A stretch of DNA of 64,000 bases, taken from contig NZ_JARKMZ010000025.1 of assembly GCF_029360775.1 (NCBI RefSeq), forward strand, positions 27,027-91,026. The letters are read 5' to 3'. Below the pieces are notes generated by a model that was given only the letters and a program-made list of their open reading frames with translations, was not told where the DNA came from and ran no database searches. This stretch comes from Daejeonella sp. H1SJ63. GTDB taxonomy: Bacteria; Bacteroidota; Bacteroidia; Sphingobacteriales; Sphingobacteriaceae. Shown here piece by piece: positions 16,929-24,672 of the stretch. Positions within the stretch are counted from its first letter, which is position 1; the number at the start of each line of letters is the position of its first letter. The translations under genes and the position numbers were made by a program.

Positions 16929-17368
16929 ATATAACAGATAAATATTTTTCAGCATCGGCGGATATTGAAAAAGCAAAATTCCTGCCTCTTCTTTTAATGC
17001 GACTGCTGATAGCTTATGGCTTTTATGGCCCTGCAATCATGAAGTGGAACGATATAAACAGCATCGCAGAATGGTTTGAAAGCCTTGAGATCCCTCTGCC
17101 TTATCTGAATGCCTATCTGGCAGCAGGTACAGAAACTTTAGGGGTGGTATTATTGTTTTTAGGATTAGGAACACGTTTTATTACTATCCCTCTAATTATA
17201 ACAATGCTGGTTGCCATTAAAACGGTTCATTGGGCAAACGGTTTTGAAGCCGGTGAAAATGGATTTGAAATTCCATTATACTACATCATCATGCTACTTA
17301 CACTATTTATTTATGGCTCCGGAAAATTAAGCCTGGACAGATTAATCGAAAAGAAATTCAGGTCTTAA
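16925..17368 (+). CDS. DoxX-family membrane protein of the RiPP locus
   Basis: 147 residues with four predicted helices. Family features: LLLMRLLIAYGFYGPAIMKW near the start, YLAAGTETLGVVLLFLGLGT in the middle, and the late VHWANGFEAGENGFE loop. DoxX proteins are regularly encoded next to hvfABC-type genes, where they are thought to work in the membrane in handling the modified peptide or copper. It starts by ATGA overlap with hvfC, so it is the fourth gene of the operon. Confidence 0.88.
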   Translation: MNITDKYFSASADIEKAKFLPLLLMRLLIAYGFYGPAIMKWNDINSIAEWFESLEIPLPYLNAYLAAGTETLGVVLLFLGLGTRFITIPLIITMLVAIKTVHWANGFEAGENGFEIPLYYIIMLLTLFIYGSGKLSLDRLIEKKFRS

Positions 17369-17436
17369 AATATTAATTATAAGATCAAATAAATCTGTAA
17401 TCAGGAAATCGAAGAAACAATTTAAAATAAACAAAA

Positions 17437-17685
17437 ATGGCAAATCAAATTAAACAATCGGTATTTGCCGGTTTTGCCGGAACTGCTGTAATGATTATGA
17501 TCATGTTCATTGCGCCGTTTATGGGTATGCCAAAAATGAATCCGGCAGTCATGCTTGCAGAAATGATGAGTTTACCCATGGCATTGGGCTGGATCACTGC
17601 TTTACCCGGTATGGTTTTTATCATTCAGGGAATAACCAACAGGTCTTGCCATTGGAATTGTTTTAACCCCGGAAGGGGCATTTAA
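17437..17685 (+). pseudogene. Small membrane protein, probably truncated or frameshifted
   Basis: 82 codons. The first 50 residues read as a good membrane protein (IKQSVFAGFAGTAVMIMIMF, then PFMGMPKMNPAVMLAEMM), similar in style to four-helix integral membrane proteins of about 150 residues found in Bacteroidota. After about residue 64 the sequence turns into an unlikely Cys/Asn/Arg tail (NRSCHWNCFNPGRGI); another frame there reads TGLAIGIVLTPEGAFNQ and then stops. This suggests a deletion or frameshift that removed the second half. It follows the DoxX gene by 68 bp. It could also be a genuine short gene. Confidence 0.5.
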
Positions 17686-17825
17686 TCAATAAACCGGGAA
17701 GAATAATTGAATTTTTAATATGACATAACTCTGCTGCCGTCTGAATTGAACATTAAAGCAGGAAAATCCCCATGTCTGAGCAATCTTTTTCAGGGACTTC
17801 AAAATAGAATGTGCCTATGCTAAAA

Positions 17826-17872
17826 GACAAAATGAGACCCTCTTTTAAAAGCAATCTCATTTTGTCAATTAT
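17826..17872. terminator. 12-bp perfect hairpin between convergent genes
   Basis: GACAAAATGAGA (17826-17837) pairs exactly with TCTCATTTTGTC (17855-17866), followed by AATTATTTTT. It ends the RiPP operon from the left and the DUF3127 gene from the right. The 250-bp gap around it holds nothing else I can identify. Confidence 0.7.
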
Positions 17873-17938
17873 TTTTAAAATTAAAATAACAAAGCTGTAT
17901 TCAGTGAATGCGTTATTTTAAAACAAAATTCTTCCAAA

Positions 17939-18298
17939 TCAGAAAGGAAGATCATCATCACCCGGAGCAGAGCTGATATCAATCGGGGCAGCATACTCAG
18001 GAGCTGCTGATTCTGAAGAACCGATTGCATTTAATCTCCAAACCGATAAAGTATTGAAGTAAGATGTTTTACCCGTTTTATCTGTCCATGGGCGGCCACG
18101 CAGGTTAAAGAATAACTCTACCTGATCGCCAACCTTAACTTTATCGAACAAATCAACCTTATCCTGAACCGCCTCAAATTTCACATATTCCGGATAAGTT
18201 GGGTTTTCTGCATATTCAAGTATAAGTTCACGCTTTTTGAACTTATCACTCACGGTAATCACCGCTGAGATTTCATGTACTTTTCCTTTAACTTCCAT
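17939..18298 (-). CDS. DUF3127 family protein
   Basis: 119 residues beginning MEVKGKVHEISAVITVSDK, which is how members of this family start; the longer frame from a TTG at 18361 is rejected. The fold is OB-like (LILEYAENPTYPEYVKFEAV, GDQVELFFNLRGRPWTD, YFNTLSVWRL) and ends in an acidic tail (SSAPGDDDLPF) like that of single-stranded DNA-binding proteins, where such a tail recruits partners. Binding to single-stranded DNA is therefore plausible but inferred. Divergent from the methyltransferase gene. Confidence 0.85.
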   Translation of the reverse strand: MEVKGKVHEISAVITVSDKFKKRELILEYAENPTYPEYVKFEAVQDKVDLFDKVKVGDQVELFFNLRGRPWTDKTGKTSYFNTLSVWRLNAIGSSESAAPEYAAPIDISSAPGDDDLPF

Positions 18299-18398
18299 GG
18301 CTTTACTATATAATTTTAATCGAACTCGTATTGGTTTCCCCGGATCTGCCGCAGGATACAATTTGTAAAAGTATAAAATTAAGGCAGTTTTTAATTGC

Positions 18399-18406
18399 TA
18401 ACTTTG
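18399..18406 (+). promoter_or_regulatory. -7 box TAACTTTG for the THUMP methyltransferase
   Basis: Exact TAnnTTTG match ending 9 nt before the ATG at 18416. It lies inside the longer open frame that begins at a TTG at 18395, which shows that the TTG cannot be the start. A leader of only a few bases is expected. Confidence 0.65.
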
Positions 18407-18415
18407 GAAATTATT

Positions 18416-19591
18416 ATGCAAGTTTTCCACACAAAAAGTAAGATCATTATCACCTGTAATAACCGCCTGTCGCCCTATCTGCAGCAGGAAGTTGAAGCAC
18501 TTGGATACAAGATCATAAGAACATTCAGTACCGGGCTTGAGCTTGAAGGAACAATCAATGATTGTATCCCTCTGAATCTGAATCTGCGCTGTGCAAGTCA
18601 GGTATTATATTCAATAAAGACAGTTACCGCAGAAAATCCGGCAAGGCTCTATAAAGAGCTGATGGACATTGCATGGGAAGAACTGATTGATTTTACCGGA
18701 TACTTCTCTGTGACCTCCAATGTTGATAATGAAACAATCACTACTCCGCTCTTTGCAAATCTGAAAGTTAAAGACGCAATTGTAGACCGCATCAAAGAAA
18801 AGAAGCAGATCAGGCCCAATACCGGCCCTGAAGCCAATAAAGCAGTGATCCACCTGTATTGGAAAGAAAACAATGCGGAAGTGTTTATTGATACCTCCGG
18901 CGAAACTCTGGCTAAGCACGGATACCGCAAGATTCCGGGAAAAGCTCCGATGCTGGAAGCACTGGCCGCCGGAACGATCATGGCTACAGGATGGGACAGA
19001 AAAAGTCCGTTCGTGGTTCCAATGTGCGGATCAGGGACCCTGGCTATTGAAGCTGCATTACTTGCTACCGACAAAACTCCCGGCATGTTCCGCATGAACT
19101 ATGGTTTCATGCATATTATAGGGTACGATGAACAGGTTTTCTTCGAGGAAAGGCGCAAATTAAAAGATAAAGCAAAAAAAGAAATTGATTTCAGGATTGT
19201 AGCAACCGATCACTCAGAAGATGCCGTTGATGTTTCCAGAAAAAATGCGAGAACCGCAGGTGTAGATCATCTGATTGATTTTGATGTCTGTGATTTTGCA
19301 GATACAACGGTGCCTGAAGGTCAGGGTGTGGTTATATTTAATCCTGAATACGGCGAACGACTCGGTGTTCATACCAAACTCGAAGCAACCTACAAGCGCA
19401 TTGGTGATTTCATGAAACAGAAGTGTAAAGGTTACCGTGGTTATATTTTTACAGGTAATCCTGATCTGGCCAAAAAAATCGGCTTACGTGCTTCGCGCAG
19501 GATCGAGTTTTACAATGGCAAACTGGATTGCAGATTACTGGAATACGAACTTTATGAAGGAAGTAAAAGAGAGCCCAAACCTGAATCCTGA
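18416..19591 (+). CDS. THUMP-domain class I RNA methyltransferase (RlmL N-half type)
   Basis: 391 residues. A THUMP RNA-binding domain occupies about 40-150 (DCIPLNLNLRCASQVLYSI, YFSVTSNVDNETITTPLFA). A Rossmann methyltransferase domain follows, with PMCGSGTLAIEAALLA (SAM loop), IVATDHSEDAVDVSRKNA and the catalytic NPEYGERLG, a variant of NPPYG. Relatives modify 23S rRNA guanine N2 (RlmL/RlmK type) and are often labelled DNA methylase by mistake. The HD hydrolase gene overlaps its 3' end by 38 bp. Confidence 0.88.
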   Translation: MQVFHTKSKIIITCNNRLSPYLQQEVEALGYKIIRTFSTGLELEGTINDCIPLNLNLRCASQVLYSIKTVTAENPARLYKELMDIAWEELIDFTGYFSVTSNVDNETITTPLFANLKVKDAIVDRIKEKKQIRPNTGPEANKAVIHLYWKENNAEVFIDTSGETLAKHGYRKIPGKAPMLEALAAGTIMATGWDRKSPFVVPMCGSGTLAIEAALLATDKTPGMFRMNYGFMHIIGYDEQVFFEERRKLKDKAKKEIDFRIVATDHSEDAVDVSRKNARTAGVDHLIDFDVCDFADTTVPEGQGVVIFNPEYGERLGVHTKLEATYKRIGDFMKQKCKGYRGYIFTGNPDLAKKIGLRASRRIEFYNGKLDCRLLEYELYEGSKREPKPES

Positions 19592-20234
19592 TCAGCTGAT
19601 TGCTGAAACTGTAAAGTTTGTAAAACAAACACTCGAAGGGGCAGAAAGCGGACACGACTGGTGGCATATTCAGCGGGTCAGGAATAATGCCCTTCAAATC
19701 CTTGAATCAGAGTCTGTAAATCATCTTATCGTAGAACTGGCTGCATTATTACATGATATTGCCGACAGCAAATTCCACGATGGAGATGAAGAAATAGGAC
19801 CTGAAAAAGCCGGGAGTTTTCTCAGATCTCAGGAACTTGCTGAAGATACAATCTTTCATATTCAGCAAATCATCCGGAATATGTCGTTCAAGGCAAGTCT
19901 CGGTAAAATAGATTTTTATTCAAAAGAATTAGAAATTGTTCAGGATGCAGACCGGCTGGATGCGATAGGTGCAATAGGTATTGCCAGAGCATTTACCTAT
20001 GGAGGTTTCAAAACCCGTGAAATCTATAACCCCGAAATCCCACCTGCATTAAACATGACAAAAGAAGAGTATAAAAAATCTACCGCTCCGAGCATTAATC
20101 ATTTTTATGAAAAGCTATTACTGCTGAAAAATAAAATGAATACTGAAACAGGCCGAAAGATTGCTGAAGGAAGACATAATTTTATGGAATTATACCTGGA
20201 ACAGTTTTTTAATGAATGGGACGGCAAAAAATAG
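19554..20234 (+). CDS. HD-domain phosphohydrolase
   Basis: 226 residues from MKEVKESPNLNPDQLI, overlapping the preceding gene by 38 bp; in-frame starts further upstream lie deep in that gene and are unlikely. HD motif: H in GHDWWHIQRV, HD in LAALLHDIADSKFHDGDE and a later D in VQDADRLDAIGAIG. The family (YedJ-like) hydrolyses phosphorylated small molecules, but the substrate here is unknown. The C-terminus holds a basic helix (KNKMNTETGRKIAEGRHNFM). Confidence 0.82.
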   Translation: MKEVKESPNLNPDQLIAETVKFVKQTLEGAESGHDWWHIQRVRNNALQILESESVNHLIVELAALLHDIADSKFHDGDEEIGPEKAGSFLRSQELAEDTIFHIQQIIRNMSFKASLGKIDFYSKELEIVQDADRLDAIGAIGIARAFTYGGFKTREIYNPEIPPALNMTKEEYKKSTAPSINHFYEKLLLLKNKMNTETGRKIAEGRHNFMELYLEQFFNEWDGKK

Positions 20235-20281
20235 CCATTGTAATTCCATCCTGATTAAGGATTAAAAAATTATCTTGCATT

Positions 20282-21304
20282 ATGAAACTGTGGGTTCTTG
20301 TTTTTATCAATGCTTTGGCTGTCGCAATGTCATTATCGATAATCAGCTTCTATTTCCAGAAGGATGTTATTGATTCCCTGATCACCTTCGCCGTTTCATT
20401 AGTTACCAGCTATATTACTTTCTATTATCTGATCGAACGTTTTGTATACAGCAAGATCAAGCTCATTTATAAGCTAATCCATAATCTAAAGCTTGGCAAA
20501 GATCTTAAAGATGCATTAGGAGAATATGTAAGTGCCGATCCCATTAATGACGTGGAACAGGAGGTAAAAGAATGGGCACGGGATAAAAAATCAGAGATCG
20601 ACAAACTGAAGGAACAGGAAAAGTTCAGAAGAGAATTTCTAACTAATATATCCCATGAATTAAAAACCCCGCTTTTTGCGATCCAGGGGTATATCGAAGC
20701 ACTTCAGGACGGGGATATCGAAGACAAGGAAATTACACAGAAGTTTCTGGAAAAAGCAGCCAAAAATGTTGACAGACTGGCATATTTTATCAAAGATCTG
20801 GATGAAATCTCGAAACTGGAAAGTGGGGAAATTCCGATTAACTACGAAAAATTTGATCTTTCAACGCTTATCTCAGAGGTTATCGAATCACTTGAACTGA
20901 AGGCAAATAAGAATAATATCACCCTGCATTTCAAGGAAAAATATAAATCTCCTAACTGGGTTTATGCAGACAGAGAGAAAATCAGACAGGTTTTGGTGAA
21001 TCTGATCAGCAATTCGATAAAATATGGAAAGAATCCGGGCAATACCTATATCAAGACCTTTGTGCTTCATGATCAGATACTTGTAGAGATTACAGACGAC
21101 GGAATAGGCATTGAAGAAAAATATTTACCCCGCTTATTTGAACGGTTTTACCGTACAGACCAAAGCCGTTCAAGAGAGATTGGCGGCTCCGGAATAGGTC
21201 TGGCTATTGTGAAACACATCATCGAAGCACATCAGCAAACCATCTCAGTAAGAAGTACAGAGAATATCGGATCTACTTTTGGTTTTACTCTTGCACGCGG
21301 ATAA
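20282..21304 (+). CDS. Sensor histidine kinase, PhoR-like
   Basis: 340 residues. Two close membrane helices (about 5-25 and 30-52) leave almost no periplasmic loop. A linker with a coiled coil (about 75-115) leads to HisKA (H in LTNISHELKTPLFAIQGYIE) and HATPase_c (NLISNSIKYGKNPG, DDGIGIEEKYLPRLF, GGSGIGLAIVKH). PhoR-type kinases have this N-terminus, and the PhoU-like and PiT phosphate genes follow 73 bp downstream, so phosphate sensing is a fair inference. No response regulator gene is adjacent. Confidence 0.83.
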   Translation: MKLWVLVFINALAVAMSLSIISFYFQKDVIDSLITFAVSLVTSYITFYYLIERFVYSKIKLIYKLIHNLKLGKDLKDALGEYVSADPINDVEQEVKEWARDKKSEIDKLKEQEKFRREFLTNISHELKTPLFAIQGYIEALQDGDIEDKEITQKFLEKAAKNVDRLAYFIKDLDEISKLESGEIPINYEKFDLSTLISEVIESLELKANKNNITLHFKEKYKSPNWVYADREKIRQVLVNLISNSIKYGKNPGNTYIKTFVLHDQILVEITDDGIGIEEKYLPRLFERFYRTDQSRSREIGGSGIGLAIVKHIIEAHQQTISVRSTENIGSTFGFTLARG

Positions 21305-21347
21305 TTAACAAAATCAATAAGTTAACATTAACTTAACATTTTGATCG

Positions 21348-21355
21348 TAGTTTTG
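21348..21355 (+). promoter_or_regulatory. -7 box TAGTTTTG for the phosphate uptake pair
   Basis: Exact TAnnTTTG match in the 73-bp gap after the kinase gene, 22 nt before the ATG at 21378. GTTAACATTAACTTAACATT just upstream is a run of TTAACA-like repeats, a possible site for a PhoB-type activator. Confidence 0.55.
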
Positions 21356-21377
21356 CTTCATCTTTAAAACTCAACAC

Positions 21378-22025
21378 ATGTCACTGAACAGTATTTTCCA
21401 GTATTTTATTCCTAAAGACAAGAAATTTTTTCCGCTTTTTGAAAAAGACAGTGCAAACCTGATCAAATTAGGCGAAAAGCTTGTTGAAGCTGTTAACACA
21501 GAAGACCTTAACAGACGTAAGGAATTATTTAAGGATATCTCTGACCTGGAGCATGCCGGCGACGAAATTACCCACCAGATTCATCTTGAGCTAAGTAAAA
21601 ACTTTATCACTCCTTTTGACAGAGAGGATATCCACAGACTTGCAAGTGCAATTGATGATATCGCGGATTATATCCATGGTTCAGCAAGCCGCATGGATCT
21701 GTATAATGTAACAGTGGTTACTCCCCCTATCAAAGAACTTGCCAGTCTGATCTTACAGGCCTGCCAGGACCTGCACAAGGCAATCCATGAATTACGCGAT
21801 CTTAAGAATATCCGCATAATTGCTGATTCATGTGTACGTATTAACAGTATTGAAAACCAGGCTGATTATGTTTTCGACAAAGCCGTAGGCGAACTCTTCG
21901 ATAATGAAAAAGATGCAGTTAACCTGATTAAATACAAAGAGGTATTACAAGGTCTTGAAACTGCAACCGATATGTGCGAAGATGCAGCAAATGTTCTTGA
22001 ATCAATTCTTGTAAAGAACGCTTAA
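21378..22025 (+). CDS. PhoU-like protein (DUF47)
   Basis: 215-residue all-helical protein of the DUF47 family (MSLNSIFQYFIPKDKKFFPLFE start, DISDLEHAGDEITHQIH, ITPFDREDIHRLASAIDDI). These proteins are paired with PiT phosphate transporters and are thought to tune uptake; the E/DxxxD motifs bind metal in PhoU relatives. The partner transporter begins 27 bp downstream, so the two form one unit. Confidence 0.9.
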   Translation: MSLNSIFQYFIPKDKKFFPLFEKDSANLIKLGEKLVEAVNTEDLNRRKELFKDISDLEHAGDEITHQIHLELSKNFITPFDREDIHRLASAIDDIADYIHGSASRMDLYNVTVVTPPIKELASLILQACQDLHKAIHELRDLKNIRIIADSCVRINSIENQADYVFDKAVGELFDNEKDAVNLIKYKEVLQGLETATDMCEDAANVLESILVKNA

Positions 22026-22052
22026 TACATAAAACGATATTACACTGGCTAT

Positions 22053-23108
22053 ATGGGCTTTACACTCTTAATTGTAATCATTGTTTTAGCACTGGTATTT
22101 GATTATATCAATGGCTTTCACGATGCTGCTAATTCTATAGCAACCGTTGTTTCTACCAAAGTTCTGACTCCATTTCAGGCGGTGATTTGGGCAGCATTCT
22201 TCAACTTTCTTGCTTACTGGATATTTAATCTGAACGTTGCAGATACCGTTGCGAAAACTGCCGACACTATGAATATTAACCTGGTAGTTATTTTGGCAGG
22301 GGTTATTGCAGCCATCTGCTGGAATCTGTTCACCTGGTGGTTTGGTATTCCTTCAAGTTCATCACACACACTGATTGGTGGTTTTGCCGGAGCAGCAGTT
22401 GCGCATGGAGGTTTGGATGTAATTAACCTCGGTGTAATCGGAAAAGTTGCTTCTTTTATCGTACTGGCTCCGATCATTGGTATGATCATGGCTTATACTA
22501 TTACTGTTATCATCATCAATATTTGTAAAAATGCAAATCCCTCACGTGCTGAATGGTGGTTTAAGAAATTACAATTAGTTTCCTCTGCATTATTCAGCCT
22601 TGGTCACGGTGGTAATGATGCTCAAAAAGTTATGGGAATCATCGCTGCTGCAATCATCGTGTACCTGAAAGATGCACATCTTGACATGGATACATTAAGC
22701 CACTGGTTACAGCTTAGTTATACTGTTGTTGACGGTAAAGTTAAAATCAATCATATTCCTGAATGGATTCCAATTGCCTGTTATACTTCAATTGCTGCCG
22801 GAACCATGAGTGGTGGCTGGAAGATTGTAAAGACCATGGGCACCAAGATCACCAAAGTAACCCCGCTTGAAGGTGTTGCAGCAGAAACTGCAGGTGCGAT
22901 GACCCTGTTCATGACAGAATATTTCAAAATTCCGGTTTCTACAACACATACCATTACCGGTTCAATTATCGGAGTTGGATTAAGTAAACGTATATCTGCA
23001 GTCAGATGGGGAGTTACCATCAGTCTGATGTGGGCATGGGTATTAACCATTCCTGTTTCTGCAGTGCTCGCAGCAACTTTCTATTTTCTGCTGAGTCTGT
23101 TCTTATAA
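22053..23108 (+). CDS. pitA: PiT-type low-affinity inorganic phosphate transporter
   Basis: 351 residues with about ten membrane helices and the duplicated family signature: GFHDAANSIATVVST (about 22-36) in the first half and GHGGNDAQKVMGI (about 185-197) in the second, plus STTHTITGSIIGVG near the end. It is an inner-membrane transporter that couples uptake of metal phosphate to protons or sodium. It ends 5 bp before a hairpin terminator. Confidence in family is high; high-affinity Pst genes are not in the window. Confidence 0.93.
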   Translation: MGFTLLIVIIVLALVFDYINGFHDAANSIATVVSTKVLTPFQAVIWAAFFNFLAYWIFNLNVADTVAKTADTMNINLVVILAGVIAAICWNLFTWWFGIPSSSSHTLIGGFAGAAVAHGGLDVINLGVIGKVASFIVLAPIIGMIMAYTITVIIINICKNANPSRAEWWFKKLQLVSSALFSLGHGGNDAQKVMGIIAAAIIVYLKDAHLDMDTLSHWLQLSYTVVDGKVKINHIPEWIPIACYTSIAAGTMSGGWKIVKTMGTKITKVTPLEGVAAETAGAMTLFMTEYFKIPVSTTHTITGSIIGVGLSKRISAVRWGVTISLMWAWVLTIPVSAVLAATFYFLLSLFL

Positions 23109-23110
23109 AA

Positions 23111-23150
23111 TCAAAAGGCGCCCTGATATTATTCAGAGCCCCTTTTTGAT
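23111..23150. terminator. Hairpin terminator between PiT and DUF6503 genes
   Basis: TCAAAAGGCGCCCTGA and TCAGAGCCCCTTTTTGA form an imperfect stem with a TATTAT loop. A-runs on one side and T-runs on the other allow use from both directions; the two genes converge here. Confidence 0.7.
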
Positions 23151-23170
23151 CCAATTACAAGAATAATAAC

Positions 23171-23893
23171 TTATTCATTCACAACAATATTCTTCAATTC
23201 AATTCTCGACAGCTCCCTTAACTTCCCGGCTTCAAATAAACTATCATACTTATCAACTGTGGTGACTGAGTCATCAAGTGGCATCTGGTAATTAACATAA
23301 TCCTGAAAAATTACACCACCTGCCTCATGGGTTCTGAGTACTTCTCTGAAACGATTACCTCCTGAGCTATACGCAAAATGATCCATGCTGTAATCTTTGG
23401 TATCGAACCAATAATAAAACACATCACTATGATCGCCTGCTTCCTTTGACTTTTCGAACGAAATCTCAATCTTATAAAAGGTTTTACCCTTGATTTTACT
23501 CTCGCCCAGATATTTTTTTACTACAGAGGCATCGTTTAATTTTAACGGTAAGTATAGAAAATAAACGACTGCATTAAGCGACTGCCGGTATTTGTCTGAT
23601 TCCTTCTGATCAAGCTGCAATTCTTTACCGTTTAATATTCTTTTAAAGCCTTCATTGCTTAATATATCATGAACATTGCCCGTAGAATCACTAAAAAATC
23701 GTTCATATTTGAACTGACCGCCATTCTGCATAACTTTAAAACCCGCTGTCCTGAATTTAAATTCCAGAGTCGCATTGCTCAGCTTATCCATATTATAAAA
23801 GGCAATGCTTTTATCTACAATTTTCCGGGCATCGGGCTTATTACAGCCTGAAAGGATAAATGCTAATAAAATCAGGTAAGGCAATCTGTTCAT
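23171..23893 (-). CDS. DUF6503 family lipoprotein
   Basis: 240 residues with a lipobox LSGC (Cys 17), so anchored in the envelope. The body is a mainly beta protein with a LolA/LppX-like outline: NATLEFKFRTAGFKVMQNGG, FKRILNGKEL, NAVVYFLYLPLKLNDASVV, and the late FREVLRTHEAGGVIFQDYVNYQMP. I recognise the family as DUF6503; it has no assigned role. Monocistronic, with its own promoter (23930-23937) and a bidirectional terminator downstream. Confidence 0.8.
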   Translation of the reverse strand: MNRLPYLILLAFILSGCNKPDARKIVDKSIAFYNMDKLSNATLEFKFRTAGFKVMQNGGQFKYERFFSDSTGNVHDILSNEGFKRILNGKELQLDQKESDKYRQSLNAVVYFLYLPLKLNDASVVKKYLGESKIKGKTFYKIEISFEKSKEAGDHSDVFYYWFDTKDYSMDHFAYSSGGNRFREVLRTHEAGGVIFQDYVNYQMPLDDSVTTVDKYDSLFEAGKLRELSRIELKNIVVNE

Positions 23894-23929
23894 TTGTTTG
23901 AATTATAATTAACAAAACGGAATTAATAT

Positions 23930-23937
23930 CAAATTTA
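23930..23937 (-). promoter_or_regulatory. -7 box TAAATTTG with TTG at 17 bp
   Basis: Minus strand. Exact TAnnTTTG with TTG placed 17 bp upstream, giving a leader of about 30 nt to the ATG at 23893. Serves the DUF6503 lipoprotein gene. Confidence 0.65.
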
Positions 23938-23976
23938 TAAAATTAAGGCTTAACCAATCGCTGGTACAATTTGAGG

Positions 23977-24672
23977 TCAAAACCTGACTTCAATCCTGCC
24001 GGTATTGATCTTACTGCCAGCTCTGATTTTCCAGGCAGGCCCATCCTTTACAAGACGTATCGCTTCTGCATTTGAAGCCGGGGTAAGTCCCTTCAAAATA
24101 ACAAAATCAACAGCCTCGCCCTTTTTATTTATTTTAAAGGAGAGAAAGACACTTCCTTTTTGTCCGGGTTCAATTTCTGCTTTGCGCAGATTTTCTTTCA
24201 GATAAATCTGATATTTATCCCAGCCAATTACGGGTTGTATTGCTGAACCGGAACTGAATGATGAATAAATTTCAGATTTAATGTCTTCATGGCTGCTCAG
24301 ATTCACTTCTACCTGTCTTTCTGAATTTTTCCTGATTGCATCAGAGCGGTTAACATTCATCCAGAACAAAATACCTGCAGCAATAAACATAACTGAAGCC
24401 GTTGCTGCAATACTCATCCTTTGCCAGCTAAAGAAGAAGTTCTCTTTTTGCTCCTGCAAATGGGCAATACGCTTATGCAGACTGCTCTGAAGAAGACTAA
24501 GATCATGTGCAGGGTCTGCCACAGTATCGTAACCTTCCATTGCTTCCCACATAAAGGGGTCGTCAATAGCTTGTTTCTCAAGCTGATGCATCAGCTCAGG
24601 CTCCAGATCACCGGAAAGATATTTTCTGAATAAATGAATATGGTTACTATTTGAGCTCACCGTTCTTTTCAA
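23977..24672 (-). CDS. Anti-sigma factor-like membrane protein with TonB-type C-terminus
   Basis: 231 residues. The cytoplasmic N-terminus (about 1-85) has the anti-sigma look (HLFRKYLSGDLEPELMHQLE, then FMWEAMEGYDTV). One membrane helix lies at about 88-107. The periplasmic end (about 160-231) matches a TonB C-terminal fold: GSVFLSFKINKKGEAVDFVI, LTPASNAEAIRLVKDGPAWK and GRIEVRF. The gene overlaps the sigma factor by 26 bp, so they are translated together. Combining an anti-sigma N-terminus with a TonB-like periplasmic domain suggests sensing of an outer-membrane or peptidoglycan state, but that is inference. Confidence 0.75.
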   Translation of the reverse strand: MKRTVSSNSNHIHLFRKYLSGDLEPELMHQLEKQAIDDPFMWEAMEGYDTVADPAHDLSLLQSSLHKRIAHLQEQKENFFFSWQRMSIAATASVMFIAAGILFWMNVNRSDAIRKNSERQVEVNLSSHEDIKSEIYSSFSSGSAIQPVIGWDKYQIYLKENLRKAEIEPGQKGSVFLSFKINKKGEAVDFVILKGLTPASNAEAIRLVKDGPAWKIRAGSKINTGRIEVRF

